Of a DNA stretch of 64,000 bases, positions 10,228 through 19,641 are shown one piece after another. The position numbers and the translations under genes are program-made. Within the stretch, counting starts at the first letter, position 1; each line of letters starts with the position of its first letter. Origin of the DNA: Campylobacteraceae bacterium (GTDB lineage Bacteria; Campylobacterota; Campylobacteria; Campylobacterales; Sulfurovaceae); NCBI GenBank assembly GCA_027063105.1, contig JAMOSL010000028.1, positions 6,962 through 70,961 of the forward strand. Reading direction: 5' to 3'. The notes beneath the pieces were generated by a model. The model had not been told where the DNA came from, did not search any database, and saw nothing but the letters and a program-made list of their open reading frames with translations.

Positions 10228-10529
10228 TACTTAGCCTTCTCTTCATCAGTCTGGGAGGACTTTCTTAATGCTATATTTTGACGAGCTTCTTTTGTTGCTT
10301 CATCGGCTTTCTTAACAACAATAGTCCAATCAACTTCATTAAATTTTAGTGAATTCATTAAATCATGACCTTGCTCTTTTATAACATCTGCACTTTTTTG
10401 AATAGATGAGAAATCATCAATTTCAAAGAGGAAGATACCAACCTCTGCAACTTTTAAATCTGTATCAATAAGCTCTACCATTCTATCATAAAATTCATCT
10501 TTCAAATGTCTTAAATCATATCGTTTCAT
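10227..10529 (-). CDS. Small NuoE-position protein of complex I
   Basis: This 100-residue protein sits where nuoE lies in other bacteria, between nuoD and the NuoF-like gene. It has no cysteines and therefore cannot hold the 2Fe-2S cluster of a real NuoE. It resembles in size, position and charge the Campylobacter jejuni Cj1575c type of protein, annotated loosely as NuoE. Visible features are an N-terminal DLRHLKDEFYDRM segment, a LFEIDDF strand-like stretch and a lysine/glutamate-rich tail. A structural or adaptor role in the electron-input module is inferred from position only. Confidence 0.75.
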   Translation of the reverse strand: MKRYDLRHLKDEFYDRMVELIDTDLKVAEVGIFLFEIDDFSSIQKSADVIKEQGHDLMNSLKFNEVDWTIVVKKADEATKEARQNIALRKSSQTDEEKAK

Positions 10530-10538
10530 TGTACCTCC

Positions 10539-11768
10539 TTAACGGTCAACTTCACCAAATACAATATTGGTACTACCAATAATGGTTACAACATCAGCTA
10601 TATATGTTCCTACTAAAATTTCTTGAAGTAGTCCTGTGTGGAAGAAGCTAGGAGCTCTACATTTTAATCTATATGCGTAAGGCTCTCCTTCTGATTTAAT
10701 ATAGAAACCTAATTCACCTTTTGGAGATTCTGTTGGTGCATATACCTCTCCAACTGGTGGTCTCATACCTTGTGTTACAAGCACAAAATGTTGCATTAAG
10801 GCATAATTCTGTGTCATAATTTCCTCTTTTGGTGCAGATATATATTGTGGAGAGTGTGCCATTAGTTTAGGTTCTGTTTTACTATGCATTGGAATAAGTT
10901 GTCTAAGAATTCTAACAGATTGTCTCATCTCTTCCATATATAAAGAATATCGTCCATAACTATCACATTTATCAGATACAGGAATATCAAAATCTAGTTC
11001 TCCATATAACTCATAAGGTTCTTCTTTACGAATATCATATTTAACTCCACTACCTCTTAACATCACCCCTGTACAGCCCCAAGATTGAGCATCTTCAGCA
11101 CTAATAACACCAACATCTTCTAAACGCATTTTCCAAATTCTGTTTTCTGTTAAAAGTGCTTCATAAGTATGTTCTATCTCATGATTTATTTTTGTACAGA
11201 ATTTAGATAAATCTGTTAGCCATCTATTTGGTAAATCTAATGGAACACCACCTATTCTAACAGCAGAGTGAGTTAATCTAGCTCCACAATAATCTTCCAT
11301 TAAATCCATTGCGAATTCTCTTTCACGGAAAGCATATAAGAATACACTCATCGCTCCGACATCAAGTGCATGAGTTGCAACAAAGAATAAATGTGAAATA
11401 ATACGGTTTAATTCAAGAAGCATAGTTCTAATAACTTGAGCTCTTCTAGGAACTTCAAGACCTAATAATCTCTCTACACTTAGGGCATAAGCATAATTAT
11501 TTGAAGTTGAAGCTATATAATCTAATCTATCAGTTGTTGGTAGAAATTCATTATATGTCATATTTTCGGCCATCTTTTCGATACCACGATGTAGATACCC
11601 AATATCAGGATAGGCTTTTTTAACTAATTCACCCTCTAGTTCCAACACCAATCTAAGCTGACCATGAGCTGATGGATGTTGAGGACCAAAGTTGATAACC
11701 ATAGTATTGTCATCTCTTTCAAAGTTTAGGTTTTCAAAGAATGGGGTTAATTTATTGGTTACTTGCAT
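10539..11768 (-). CDS. nuoD: NADH-quinone oxidoreductase subunit D (49 kDa)
   Basis: NuoD is the peripheral-arm subunit that with NuoB forms the quinone-reduction site. The 409 residues carry the family signatures [22 protein letters not shown] near residue 26, [13 protein letters not shown] near residue 56, a conserved DYIAS segment, and the terminal [15 protein letters not shown]. It is encoded separately from NuoC, unlike the NuoCD fusion of enterobacteria. It lies nine bases behind nuoC. Confidence 0.97.
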   Translation of the reverse strand: MQVTNKLTPFFENLNFERDDNTMVINFGPQHPSAHGQLRLVLELEGELVKKAYPDIGYLHRGIEKMAENMTYNEFLPTTDRLDYIASTSNNYAYALSVERLLGLEVPRRAQVIRTMLLELNRIISHLFFVATHALDVGAMSVFLYAFREREFAMDLMEDYCGARLTHSAVRIGGVPLDLPNRWLTDLSKFCTKINHEIEHTYEALLTENRIWKMRLEDVGVISAEDAQSWGCTGVMLRGSGVKYDIRKEEPYELYGELDFDIPVSDKCDSYGRYSLYMEEMRQSVRILRQLIPMHSKTEPKLMAHSPQYISAPKEEIMTQNYALMQHFVLVTQGMRPPVGEVYAPTESPKGELGFYIKSEGEPYAYRLKCRAPSFFHTGLLQEILVGTYIADVVTIIGSTNIVFGEVDR

Positions 11769-11777
11769 ATTCTCTCC

Positions 11778-12569
11778 CTACTTTCTTTTACTTAAAGTTT
11801 TTGTACCTGTTGTATAGTCAACCATAAATGTTTTACTATAAGCTATTGGATTTTCTTCTTCTTTATCTTTATTGATTTCTGAACCAAATGGAACTTCGTA
11901 TCCGACTCTTGAGAACCTTTGACCATCATATCTGTCTACATTAGATGGGTCTCTATTCTCTGGACCAATAACATCTCTATATTCTTTTCCAAATATTTTA
12001 TCAACCTCATACCATGAAGCAAACTCATCTCCTTGGAGTGGATATGTCTTAAGTAGAGGGTGACCTTCCCAATCATCTGGCATAAGAATTCTTTTTAAGA
12101 AAGGATGATTATTTGCTTTTATGCCAAACATATCAAACATTTCTCTCTCTGCAAAGTTCGCACTTTTGAAAAGACTAACAACTGATTTAACAGCTTCTTC
12201 TGGTTGAATACGACAGACAATTCTAACTCTTTTTGCCTCATTAAGATTTAACATTTGATAAAAAACTTCAAATTCTTTATCTTTTGCTAAATAATCAACT
12301 GCACTCATTTCGCTTAACATTGTATATCCAGACTCATTTTTAAGAGTCTCTAATGCTTTAAAGTTATCTGTCGAATTAATAACTATTCTTAATTGTCCAA
12401 GCTCTATAGCAAATTCTTTAAGTTCAATAACATCTGACAGAGTTTTTACAACGCTATCAAAGTGTGAACCCTCTTCAACCATTTCTTTTGGAACTCGTGG
12501 AGCTACCCAAAATCTATCTGTATAATAAGACTTTTTTTGAACATCATCTTTTGGTACATATTTTCTCAT
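11778..12569 (-). CDS. nuoC: NADH-quinone oxidoreductase subunit C (30 kDa)
   Basis: NuoC is the 30 kDa subunit of the complex I hydrophilic arm. The 263-residue protein contains the family signature region FAEREMFDMFGIKANNHPFL followed by ILMPDDWEGHPLLKTYPL around residues 136-175. An N-terminal extension of about 60 residues and a lysine-rich C-terminus flank the domain. It is followed by nuoD after nine bases and preceded by nuoB after one. Confidence 0.96.
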   Translation of the reverse strand: MRKYVPKDDVQKKSYYTDRFWVAPRVPKEMVEEGSHFDSVVKTLSDVIELKEFAIELGQLRIVINSTDNFKALETLKNESGYTMLSEMSAVDYLAKDKEFEVFYQMLNLNEAKRVRIVCRIQPEEAVKSVVSLFKSANFAEREMFDMFGIKANNHPFLKRILMPDDWEGHPLLKTYPLQGDEFASWYEVDKIFGKEYRDVIGPENRDPSNVDRYDGQRFSRVGYEVPFGSEINKDKEEENPIAYSKTFMVDYTTGTKTLSKRK

Positions 12570-12570
12570 A

Positions 12571-13083
12571 TTAAACTATCCTCTGCTTAACATTTTTTTT
12601 CATATCTGCTGACTCTCTTCTAATTTTCTTTTGAAGCATCATCATTGCATATTGAAGGGTTTCTGGACGAGGTGCACAGCCTGGAAGATATATATCAACT
12701 GGAACAATTCTGTCAACACCTTGAACTGTTGCATAAGTATTAAACATACCACCTGTATTTGCACAACTTCCCATAGATATAACCCATTTAGGTTCACTCA
12801 TTTGGTCATATAGTCTTCTAGCAAATTCAGCATGTTTCTTAGATAAAGTTCCAGCCAATATCATAACATCAGCTTGTCTAGGAGAGGCTCTAAAAATAGT
12901 ACCCATTCTGTCAAAGTCATATCTACTAGCACCTGATGCCATCATTTCAATAGCACAACAAGCCAAACCATAAGTTAAGGGCCACAAAGAGTTACTTCGT
13001 CCCCAGTTTACAAGTTTATCAACCGAAGTTAACGCTATTGGTAATCCAGCTGAACTGGCATAATTTACTTGATGTTGTGCCAT
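12571..13083 (-). CDS. nuoB: NADH-quinone oxidoreductase subunit B (N2 cluster)
   Basis: NuoB carries the terminal 4Fe-4S cluster N2 that reduces quinone. The tandem cysteines of the family are visible in [11 protein letters not shown] near residue 40, with further ligands in [11 protein letters not shown] near residue 105 and LPGCAPRPE near residue 135. The length of 170 residues is normal. The start ATG at 13083 lies inside the end of nuoA, giving a 19-base overlap that suggests coupled translation. Confidence 0.97.
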   Translation of the reverse strand: MAQHQVNYASSAGLPIALTSVDKLVNWGRSNSLWPLTYGLACCAIEMMASGASRYDFDRMGTIFRASPRQADVMILAGTLSKKHAEFARRLYDQMSEPKWVISMGSCANTGGMFNTYATVQGVDRIVPVDIYLPGCAPRPETLQYAMMMLQKKIRRESADMKKNVKQRIV

Positions 13084-13454
13084 TCAAGTGCTCCTTTTTT
13101 CCATGCATAGACGAAACCTATCGTCAAAAGTAATATAAACAGAATCATCTCTGCAAAACCGAACCAACCAAGCAATTTAAAATCTATTGCCCATGGAAAC
13201 ATAAATATAATCTCTACATCAAAAAGAATAAAAAGTAGAGCAATCAAATAAAACTGAATTGAAATAACATTTGGTTGTTTTGTTACCTCAGGCCCACATT
13301 CATAAATTGATAATTTTAGCTTCTGCGTATCAAGCCTTGCCAATTTCCGACTTACAATTCTAGCTAATGCTAAAGTTGCAGGGAAAGCAATAGCTGTCAT
13401 TGCAAATAGAATAAAAACACCAAAATATGGATGTTCTGTTACCACATGAGTCAT
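13065..13454 (-). CDS. nuoA: NADH-quinone oxidoreductase subunit A, first gene of the nuo operon
   Basis: NuoA is a three-helix membrane subunit of complex I. The 129 residues show the conserved loop YECGPEV and the [12 protein letters not shown] segment typical of the family. It is the first gene of a 13-gene-plus nuo operon reading leftwards. The ATG at 13454 has a GGAAAGGGG stretch upstream. The promoter must lie in the 190-base gap to dnaG. Confidence 0.96.
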   Translation of the reverse strand: MTHVVTEHPYFGVFILFAMTAIAFPATLALARIVSRKLARLDTQKLKLSIYECGPEVTKQPNVISIQFYLIALLFILFDVEIIFMFPWAIDFKLLGWFGFAEMILFILLLTIGFVYAWKKGALEWHNIK

Positions 13455-13495
13455 TATAACCCCTTTCCTATAACGAGAATAATCTCAGAGAATTT

Positions 13496-13550
13496 TGCTT
13501 AATCATAACAAAAAAGAGGTTAAAGTGTTGATAGTATATTATTATCAAAT
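13496..13550 (-). promoter_or_regulatory. Candidate nuo operon promoter with inverted repeat
   Basis: On the minus strand a TATGAT hexamer (13507-13502) sits about 50 bases before nuoA and would serve as a -10 element. An inverted repeat with arms TTGATA and TATCAA and a nine-base spacer (13528-13548) is centred about 42 bases before the start point implied by that hexamer. That is a typical activator position. The spacer is longer than in an FNR or CRP box, so the protein is unknown. This is inference from sequence pattern only. Confidence 0.3.
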
Positions 13551-13644
13551 CATTACTTTTTTTAGTGTAACAATGTGAAACAAGAAATTAGCATAAAAAG
13601 GCAATAAAAGCACAATCAATGCTATATATTCTCATGATTGGATA

Positions 13645-15300
13645 TTAAATGAGTTTCTCAAAGGTAACTAATTCACCTCTTTTGAGTCTTGGAATTATAT
13701 CATTTCTTATTTTACGAATTAGAAAACTTTTTTTATTGAAATCTATCATATTATTACTTGCTATATCTTTTAAAACTTTTGAATAGTATCTTTGCAAAAT
13801 CCATAAAAGACTTTTATTTAAACCCATTTCATCCATTATTTTAATATTTTCATCAATGATTAGACCCATAAGAATAGGGTCTTTATATTCCTTTTTTATA
13901 ATTAAATCAAATATATTTTGATAATCTCCAAAAAAGCTTTTATCAATTACATTTAAAACATTATCAGCCAATGCTGGTTTATCCAAAATAGTTTTTAAAA
14001 TATTCTGTAATTCAATTTTATCTATATTATTAGAAAAACTTTTTTGAACTTTTGAAATATCTACTGACTTCCCGAATAGGATAGGGGAAACTCCTAAATA
14101 TGTTGATGCCATTGGAATATAAAAATCTTGCATAATAGGGCTAAGTGAAAATAGATACCCCTTTATCTCTTTAAATGCTTCCTCTTTATCTCTTGGATTA
14201 TAAAGATCATATTTTTTTGTCGTTGCCTCTAATATGAATGGAATTAATGGTATGGCCTCTCTTAAAAGTTTAGCAACAATATCACTCTTCCCTTGTGAAA
14301 TCATATCTGCTGGATCTTGACCATCTGGGAATAAAACAATACCTCCATCAAATCCAGAGATTGTAAGCATTTTAGATGCTTTTAATCCAGCCCCAATACC
14401 TGCTTTATCACCATCATATGCTAGTATGATATATGGTGAACCTTTTCTTAACAGAGGTAAATGTTCAGCAGTTAGTGCTGTTCCTAGAGTTGCTACAGCC
14501 TCTGTAAATCCTGCTTGATGAAAACTAATGACATCTAAATAGCCTTCGCAAACAATTAGCTTTTTATTTTTATAAATAGATTCTTTTGCTTTATGATAGC
14601 CATATAATAATCTTGATTTGTTAAATAGTTTTGTTTGAGGTGAATTTATATATTTAGCTGGATGATTACCTAGAGTTCTTCCACCAAATCCAACTATCGA
14701 ACCATTAGATGAATATATAGGAAATATAACTCTCTCAACAAGCCTTGCATAAAATTCGCCTCTTTCACCTTTTGCAATAACTCCAGACTCTTCGGCTTTT
14801 GGAAATGGAAAAAGATTTGATGATAAAAAGTTTAAGACATTTTGACCTTTTCCAACATATCCAATCTCAAATTTTTCAATAGAACTGTTTGTTATTCCTC
14901 TATTATATAAATACTCTTTTGCCTCTTTATTTAAATCCAAATTCTTTACATACCATTTTTGAACACTTTCTAAAACTCGTTTAGATTCACTATAATCACT
15001 ACTTCCTTTTGTATATTGCAGAGTAAAATTATAAGTAGATGCGACCTTTTCTATAGCTTCTGGATAACTAAGCTTCTCTATTTCCATTACAAATTTAATA
15101 GCATCGCCACCAACACCACAACCAAAGCAGTGATATATTTGCTTAGAAGGACTTACTACAAAGCTAGGAGTTTTCTCTCCATGAAATGGGCAATTTGCTT
15201 TAAAATTTGCTCCAGCTTTTTTTAGTTCAATATAGTTACCAATTACATCTATAATATCAACTGTACTTTTTAATATTTCTATTGAGTTATTTTCTATCAT
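13645..15300 (-). CDS. dnaG: DNA primase DnaG
   Basis: DnaG makes the RNA primers for chromosomal replication. The N-terminal zinc finger is of CHC2 type (Cys37, His40, Cys58, Cys61 in CPFH ... CFGC). The RNA polymerase core follows with FGGRTLG and a Toprim domain with VCEGYLDVI and AYDGDKAG. The 551 residues are within the short range found in Campylobacterota. It is divergent in function from its neighbours and is followed by a WecA-like gene on the same strand. Confidence 0.97.
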   Translation of the reverse strand: MIENNSIEILKSTVDIIDVIGNYIELKKAGANFKANCPFHGEKTPSFVVSPSKQIYHCFGCGVGGDAIKFVMEIEKLSYPEAIEKVASTYNFTLQYTKGSSDYSESKRVLESVQKWYVKNLDLNKEAKEYLYNRGITNSSIEKFEIGYVGKGQNVLNFLSSNLFPFPKAEESGVIAKGERGEFYARLVERVIFPIYSSNGSIVGFGGRTLGNHPAKYINSPQTKLFNKSRLLYGYHKAKESIYKNKKLIVCEGYLDVISFHQAGFTEAVATLGTALTAEHLPLLRKGSPYIILAYDGDKAGIGAGLKASKMLTISGFDGGIVLFPDGQDPADMISQGKSDIVAKLLREAIPLIPFILEATTKKYDLYNPRDKEEAFKEIKGYLFSLSPIMQDFYIPMASTYLGVSPILFGKSVDISKVQKSFSNNIDKIELQNILKTILDKPALADNVLNVIDKSFFGDYQNIFDLIIKKEYKDPILMGLIIDENIKIMDEMGLNKSLLWILQRYYSKVLKDIASNNMIDFNKKSFLIRKIRNDIIPRLKRGELVTFEKLI

Positions 15301-15324
15301 TTAGAAATTATACTATAATCTTAG

Positions 15325-16353
15325 TTACTCCTCAATATTTAATAATTGATCTTTATAGAGTTTTGTAAAGATTTGATAAAAAATTAATATAATAAATATA
15401 AATATAATTAATCCCCAAAATCCATCTTCTATATTACTAAAAATAAATATTCCTAGTAATGTAAAAAATATTTGAATAAGATATAGGACTATCACTGTAA
15501 TTTTTATATTATTGTTAAATATATTTAATAAAATATGATGAATATGACTTTTATCAGCTTTAAATGGAGATTGACCATGACTTATACGCCTAATAAATAC
15601 AATAATAGTATCTAATATTGGTAAAGCAGATAGATAAAATATACTAATAGGATGAATATGTGTTATTGCTTTTATACTTAGCATAGATATTATAAAACCA
15701 AGCATTAAACTCCCACTATCTCCCATAAAAATAGATGCTGGATTCCAATTTAATATTAAAAATCCAAATAATGCAAAAATTGTTGATATACTAAGTATAA
15801 AGATAAAATTATCATTATTTGAGTATCCAATATATGCTAACGATGATATTATTATTAATGCTATTCCACCACTTAACCCATCTAATCCATCTATAAGATT
15901 GAAAGCATTCGTGAAACTTACAACAGCAATTAGAGTAAATGGAAATGCAAAATATCCTAAGCTTAAAGTCTCACCTAAATATATTCCTAATATGTCAATT
16001 CTAATATCATTTAATGATAATAGTGCAGTAGCACTTGTTATAACAAAAAGTTTTATCTTTGGAGAAACTTCGTTAATATCATCCCAAATACCTATGAAAA
16101 ATACACCTAATATAGCACTGAATGCCCATAAATATGATTGAAAAATAGATATATAAAAAAATGGAGCAATGGTAAAGACACTTAAAAAAATTCCTATACC
16201 AGCCCCTCTCGGTGTTATCTTTATATGAGAACTTCTTTCATTTGGTATATCTATAAGGTTAAAATATTTGGCATAACTTATAATTATTTTTATAAAAATA
16301 ATTGAAAATAAAAAAGATAAAAATGACATTATATAAAGTTTTGTTTCTATCAA
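15325..16353 (-). CDS. Undecaprenyl-phosphate sugar-1-phosphate transferase (WecA/MraY family)
   Basis: Members of this glycosyltransferase-4 family move a sugar-1-phosphate, usually GlcNAc-1-P or a related N-acetyl sugar, from UDP-sugar to undecaprenyl phosphate and so start synthesis of surface polysaccharides. Hydrophobic helices run through all 342 residues. Catalytic loops are clear: WDDINEV, NLIDGLDGLSGG, GDSGSLMLGF and the SHIHHILL histidine loop that separates WecA/TagO types from MraY. It probably primes the glycan made by the locus at 24-37 kb, although it lies 8 kb away next to dnaG. Confidence 0.88.
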   Translation of the reverse strand: MIETKLYIMSFLSFLFSIIFIKIIISYAKYFNLIDIPNERSSHIKITPRGAGIGIFLSVFTIAPFFYISIFQSYLWAFSAILGVFFIGIWDDINEVSPKIKLFVITSATALLSLNDIRIDILGIYLGETLSLGYFAFPFTLIAVVSFTNAFNLIDGLDGLSGGIALIIISSLAYIGYSNNDNFIFILSISTIFALFGFLILNWNPASIFMGDSGSLMLGFIISMLSIKAITHIHPISIFYLSALPILDTIIVFIRRISHGQSPFKADKSHIHHILLNIFNNNIKITVIVLYLIQIFFTLLGIFIFSNIEDGFWGLIIFIFIILIFYQIFTKLYKDQLLNIEE

Positions 16354-16421
16354 AAAATACTCCTTAGCTTAAGATATTTATTATAGCCAAAAAAGAATGA
16401 GAATAGATAATTAGAGTAATA

Positions 16422-17528
16422 TCATATTTGTTTTGAACTATGTCTAGATATAGCTATTAAAGATAATATAGCTATCAGTGCCTCTATCAAGAACATACTC
16501 TCTCCATATATTTTTCCTGCCAATAATGCCCCTACTGAACCACCTAATCCAAATGCTATTCCTAAAAAGAATTGTTGAGCTAGTTTTTTTTGAGTATAGA
16601 GAGAAAATACATAAGATATTGATGCTGTATGATATAGTGCAAAAGTTATAGCATGAAGAGATTGTGATATAAAAATCATAGTTATAGAATTTGGATATAA
16701 ATATAGTATCAACCATCTAATAACCGTCATAATAATAGCAAATTGTATTATGGTTAACAGATTTCTTTGGAGCAGAGAACCTTGAAAATATAACATTATA
16801 ATTTCGCATACAACCCCAAAACTCCACATCCAACTAGTCATCTCTAAAGATATTCCATGGCTTGTTTCATATATTGTAAAAAAATTATAAAATCCACCAA
16901 AACTAACTTGCATGAAAAATATGCTAATCCAAAACCAAGGATATTTTATAATAGAAAAAGGTTCTTGATGATCTGTTGTTTCCATTTTTGTATCTTGGTC
17001 ATAATATATAATCATTGTTCCAAAAATCGCTGTTAATAGCGTAAATGAGATTAAGTAATATAGAGCTTCATATGCTGAAGTAAGAACTTGTCCTAGCCAT
17101 AAAGCTGTTAACATAAATCCGATAGAGCCATATAATCTAATTTTTCCATATCGGCTTTTAGATAGAGTATGCAGAGATATAGTTTCTACATAAGGAAGAG
17201 ATATTCCCATACTTGCCCCAAATAGTAAATTTGCTAATAAATATAGCCAAAAATTATCTATTGTTCCTAAGAATATAATAGTTGATAGTAAAGATAAAAA
17301 TAGAGATATTACAAATATTTTATGGTCAAGAGTTATAAATCTACGAAATACAAATGGTATTATAAAACGCATGAATGGTGCAGATGCATATATTATTCCA
17401 ACTTCAACATTATTATAATTAAAGTCTAGTAGTAATTTTGGCATAAAAATAATATATACAGCAACTAAAGAGAAATAAAATAGATAATAGAGAGCTAAGG
17501 GTATCTCTATTAAGATTTTTGATTGCAT
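16422..17528 (-). CDS. MFS transporter
   Basis: This 368-residue integral membrane protein looks like a major facilitator with about 12 helices, of the HcaT/LacY-like (MFS_1_like) group. Visible features are the N-terminal IEIPLALYYLFYFSLVAVYIIFMPKLL helix region, the GASMGISLPYVETISL loop and a GKIRLYGSIGFM stretch, typical of this subfamily. The substrate cannot be read from sequence. It starts two bases before the stop of the upstream RDD gene, so the two are probably cotranscribed. Confidence 0.82.
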   Translation of the reverse strand: MQSKILIEIPLALYYLFYFSLVAVYIIFMPKLLLDFNYNNVEVGIIYASAPFMRFIIPFVFRRFITLDHKIFVISLFLSLLSTIIFLGTIDNFWLYLLANLLFGASMGISLPYVETISLHTLSKSRYGKIRLYGSIGFMLTALWLGQVLTSAYEALYYLISFTLLTAIFGTMIIYYDQDTKMETTDHQEPFSIIKYPWFWISIFFMQVSFGGFYNFFTIYETSHGISLEMTSWMWSFGVVCEIIMLYFQGSLLQRNLLTIIQFAIIMTVIRWLILYLYPNSITMIFISQSLHAITFALYHTASISYVFSLYTQKKLAQQFFLGIAFGLGGSVGALLAGKIYGESMFLIEALIAILSLIAISRHSSKQI

Positions 17529-17530
17529 AT

Positions 17531-18040
17531 TTATTGTTCTAAAGTTTTATCTTGATTCGTCTTAATAAGAACTGTTCCTGATAATAAATCATGGAGAGAT
17601 TTTCTATCATCTCTAAAAAATGCCATAAATAATCCGAAAATAGATATTATGGATAATATTTCAAAATAGTATCTAAGTATTATTGCTAAAGGATGAGGTT
17701 TTTGGAGTGTTTTACTATCAACTAATTTTATTGCATAAGCTCTACATCCAGGAGTTTGCCCACTTCTCCAAAAAAATAAAAATATAATTATAAAGTTAGG
17801 TATTAAAATATATAGCCAACCCTCTATTTTATGTTCTTGAAACTCTTGCAGAGAACCTATAATTAAATATGTAACAATATACATCAGTGGCATTAAAAGC
17901 ATAAATAAATCTGTAATAAAAGCTTTTATTTTTAATCCTATAGGAGCATAATTTATAGATAATTTTATTGAATAATTATTCTTTGTTTTATCGGATATAT
18001 TGCCTTTTTTAATATCTCTGAATCTTGGTTTCTTTGCCAT
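17531..18040 (-). CDS. RDD family membrane protein
   Basis: RDD proteins are small membrane proteins of poorly known function with conserved Arg-Asp-Asp residues. Here a first helix follows the KIKAFITDLFMLLMPL segment (with the family's conserved acidic residue in the helix), then FWRSGQTPGCRAYAIKLVD, and RDDRKSLHDLLSGT near the end. The RDD motif itself lies in FFRDDRKS. A start at 18040 (MAKKPRF) is preferred because GGAAA precedes it by seven bases; a longer form from 18052 is possible. Confidence 0.85.
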   Translation of the reverse strand: MAKKPRFRDIKKGNISDKTKNNYSIKLSINYAPIGLKIKAFITDLFMLLMPLMYIVTYLIIGSLQEFQEHKIEGWLYILIPNFIIIFLFFWRSGQTPGCRAYAIKLVDSKTLQKPHPLAIILRYYFEILSIISIFGLFMAFFRDDRKSLHDLLSGTVLIKTNQDKTLEQ

Positions 18041-18103
18041 AATAGTTTCCATTTATAATAAGTTCTAAAATTAATTTATATTTTTTTGAAGAGGTGAAGA
18101 AAG

Positions 18104-18135
18104 AGATTATTAAACCGTTGAAAGCTTAATAATCT
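18104..18135 (-). terminator. Candidate terminator behind the outer-membrane protein gene
   Basis: A perfect ten-base inverted repeat (AGATTATTAA / TTAATAATCT) with a 12-base loop lies 15 bases behind the stop codon of the outer-membrane barrel gene. On the minus strand it is followed by a moderately T-rich tract. The stem is AT-only except at its base, so it is a weak-looking terminator. Confidence 0.5.
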
Positions 18136-18150
18136 ATATAATTTAGTTGA

Positions 18151-18855
18151 TTAGAATTTATAACTTACAGCCACAGTTACAGTATCAACTGAAGAATCAT
18201 TTTCTATAGCATACTCTGTGCCATTAACACCTAGAAGACTATCATAAGAAGCATCAGCAATAACTACATAATCAAGAGATACAGATACATTTTGGTTAAA
18301 TGCAAATCCTGCACCTAAACCCCAAGAGAAACCATCTTTATCTGTTGTACCTGAAATAGCACCATAATTTACATCATATGTAGCTATAGAATAACCTAAA
18401 AGTGCATATAAATTAAATGTATCAGATATTGAATAAGATGGTTTGGCATAAATACCATAAGCGCTTAAATCTGCTGAACCTTGTCCACCCAAATTTTTAT
18501 CAAGTGCAGGAACATCTTCATCTCCCATACCTTTCCAATATCTATATTCAACTGCTAAATATTCATTTATTTTATAACCAATTTGAAACATTACTGTATC
18601 ATAGTCCAAATCTAAATTAGAATTATATTCATATTGAACATTAGTTATATGATTTTCTGCTGTTATAGTTCTTTCAAAACCTAATGCTCCATAACCTAAT
18701 CCTAGATAAAAACCAGCTTCATTTACTATTACTTCTTCTTCCATCATTGCAGGAACTTCTACTATAGGCTCTTCTATTGGAACAATATCTCCACCTGCAA
18801 AAGTGAACGAACTCATTGCTAATATAGTTGTTAATGATAATACAATTTTTTTCAT
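18151..18855 (-). CDS. Outer-membrane beta-barrel protein
   Basis: The 234-residue protein begins with a signal peptide (MKKIVLSLTTILAMSSFTFA) and ends in phenylalanine within a VTVAVSYKF strand, the usual C-terminal barrel signal. The mature part shows alternating aromatic and polar strands typical of an eight-stranded OmpA/OmpW-like barrel, including the FYLGLGYG first strand. A short proline/glutamate-rich linker (IVPIEEPIVEVPAMMEEE) follows the signal. It is probably a monocistronic gene with its own terminator. The exact function is unknown. Confidence 0.8.
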   Translation of the reverse strand: MKKIVLSLTTILAMSSFTFAGGDIVPIEEPIVEVPAMMEEEVIVNEAGFYLGLGYGALGFERTITAENHITNVQYEYNSNLDLDYDTVMFQIGYKINEYLAVEYRYWKGMGDEDVPALDKNLGGQGSADLSAYGIYAKPSYSISDTFNLYALLGYSIATYDVNYGAISGTTDKDGFSWGLGAGFAFNQNVSVSLDYVVIADASYDSLLGVNGTEYAIENDSSVDTVTVAVSYKF

Positions 18856-18959
18856 TTTAAATCCTTTTAAAAATTTCTTTTTTCTTATTTAATATAAATG
18901 AATTATATCATATTCTATTTATAAATGTCAAGGGTTTTTTAAAATTTATTAACAAATAA

Positions 18960-19580
18960 TTAACAATGGGTTAATAAACACTCTTTAAATAGATATTTAT
19001 GCTCATTTGGTAAAATATTATATAGTTCATTAGCTAAATCTCTAATTTCCCATAATGCACTTTTACTACTTCTAAGTGTAATAAAGTTTTGGAGACTTCT
19101 CGCATTAATCGTCCAAGTTAACTCCGTTCTATAACTTTCTGGTAGACAAAATTTAGCTATATCATTGCTAACACCTTTTTTTAAAATATCTTGTAGGTTA
19201 TTAAGTGCTTGAATAGAAGCTGTATCAACTAACTTATTATTCGTTAAAACTATGAATTTACTAGCTCCATGATAATCATCTTCTTTGAAAGACTCTATAT
19301 TTTTTAATTCTTTAAGTGTATATCTAGTTGATTTTACACTAGGACTTGCAATTCTATGTCTGGCAAGTTCTTGAAGTAATGCACGGCTTACTCCTGTAAT
19401 GTAAAAATTATAGGATAAGTGTTCTAAAGTTGAGGCATGTTTAAACTTATTTCCAACTCTATCAATTAGTTCTTTATCTTTCTCACCACCACTATCACTC
19501 TTATCAAAACTACTCCAACAAGTCCTAATAGCATGAGAACATACTTCTAATGGTGTATAGTGTAAAAGTGTAACTTTCAT
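18960..19580 (-). CDS. thyX: FAD-dependent thymidylate synthase ThyX
   Basis: ThyX methylates dUMP to dTMP with methylene-tetrahydrofolate and FAD, replacing ThyA. The ThyX signature is present as RHRIASPSVKSTRY near residue 85, and the N-terminal substrate region contains HASTLEHLSYNFYI. I set the start at 19580 (MKVTLLHYTPLEV) because AAGGA lies seven bases upstream; the open frame extends 13 codons further without support. The length becomes 206 residues. It is divergent from der. Confidence 0.95.
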   Translation of the reverse strand: MKVTLLHYTPLEVCSHAIRTCWSSFDKSDSGGEKDKELIDRVGNKFKHASTLEHLSYNFYITGVSRALLQELARHRIASPSVKSTRYTLKELKNIESFKEDDYHGASKFIVLTNNKLVDTASIQALNNLQDILKKGVSNDIAKFCLPESYRTELTWTINARSLQNFITLRSSKSALWEIRDLANELYNILPNEHKYLFKECLLTHC

Positions 19581-19641
19581 ACAAATCCTTTTAAAATTGC
19601 TTTTACGATATAATAGCATTATTAAATAAAAAAGATAAAAT

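Noticed and set aside
15899..16141. Plus-strand ORF within the WecA-like gene
   Set aside because: It is an antisense shadow of a well-supported gene.
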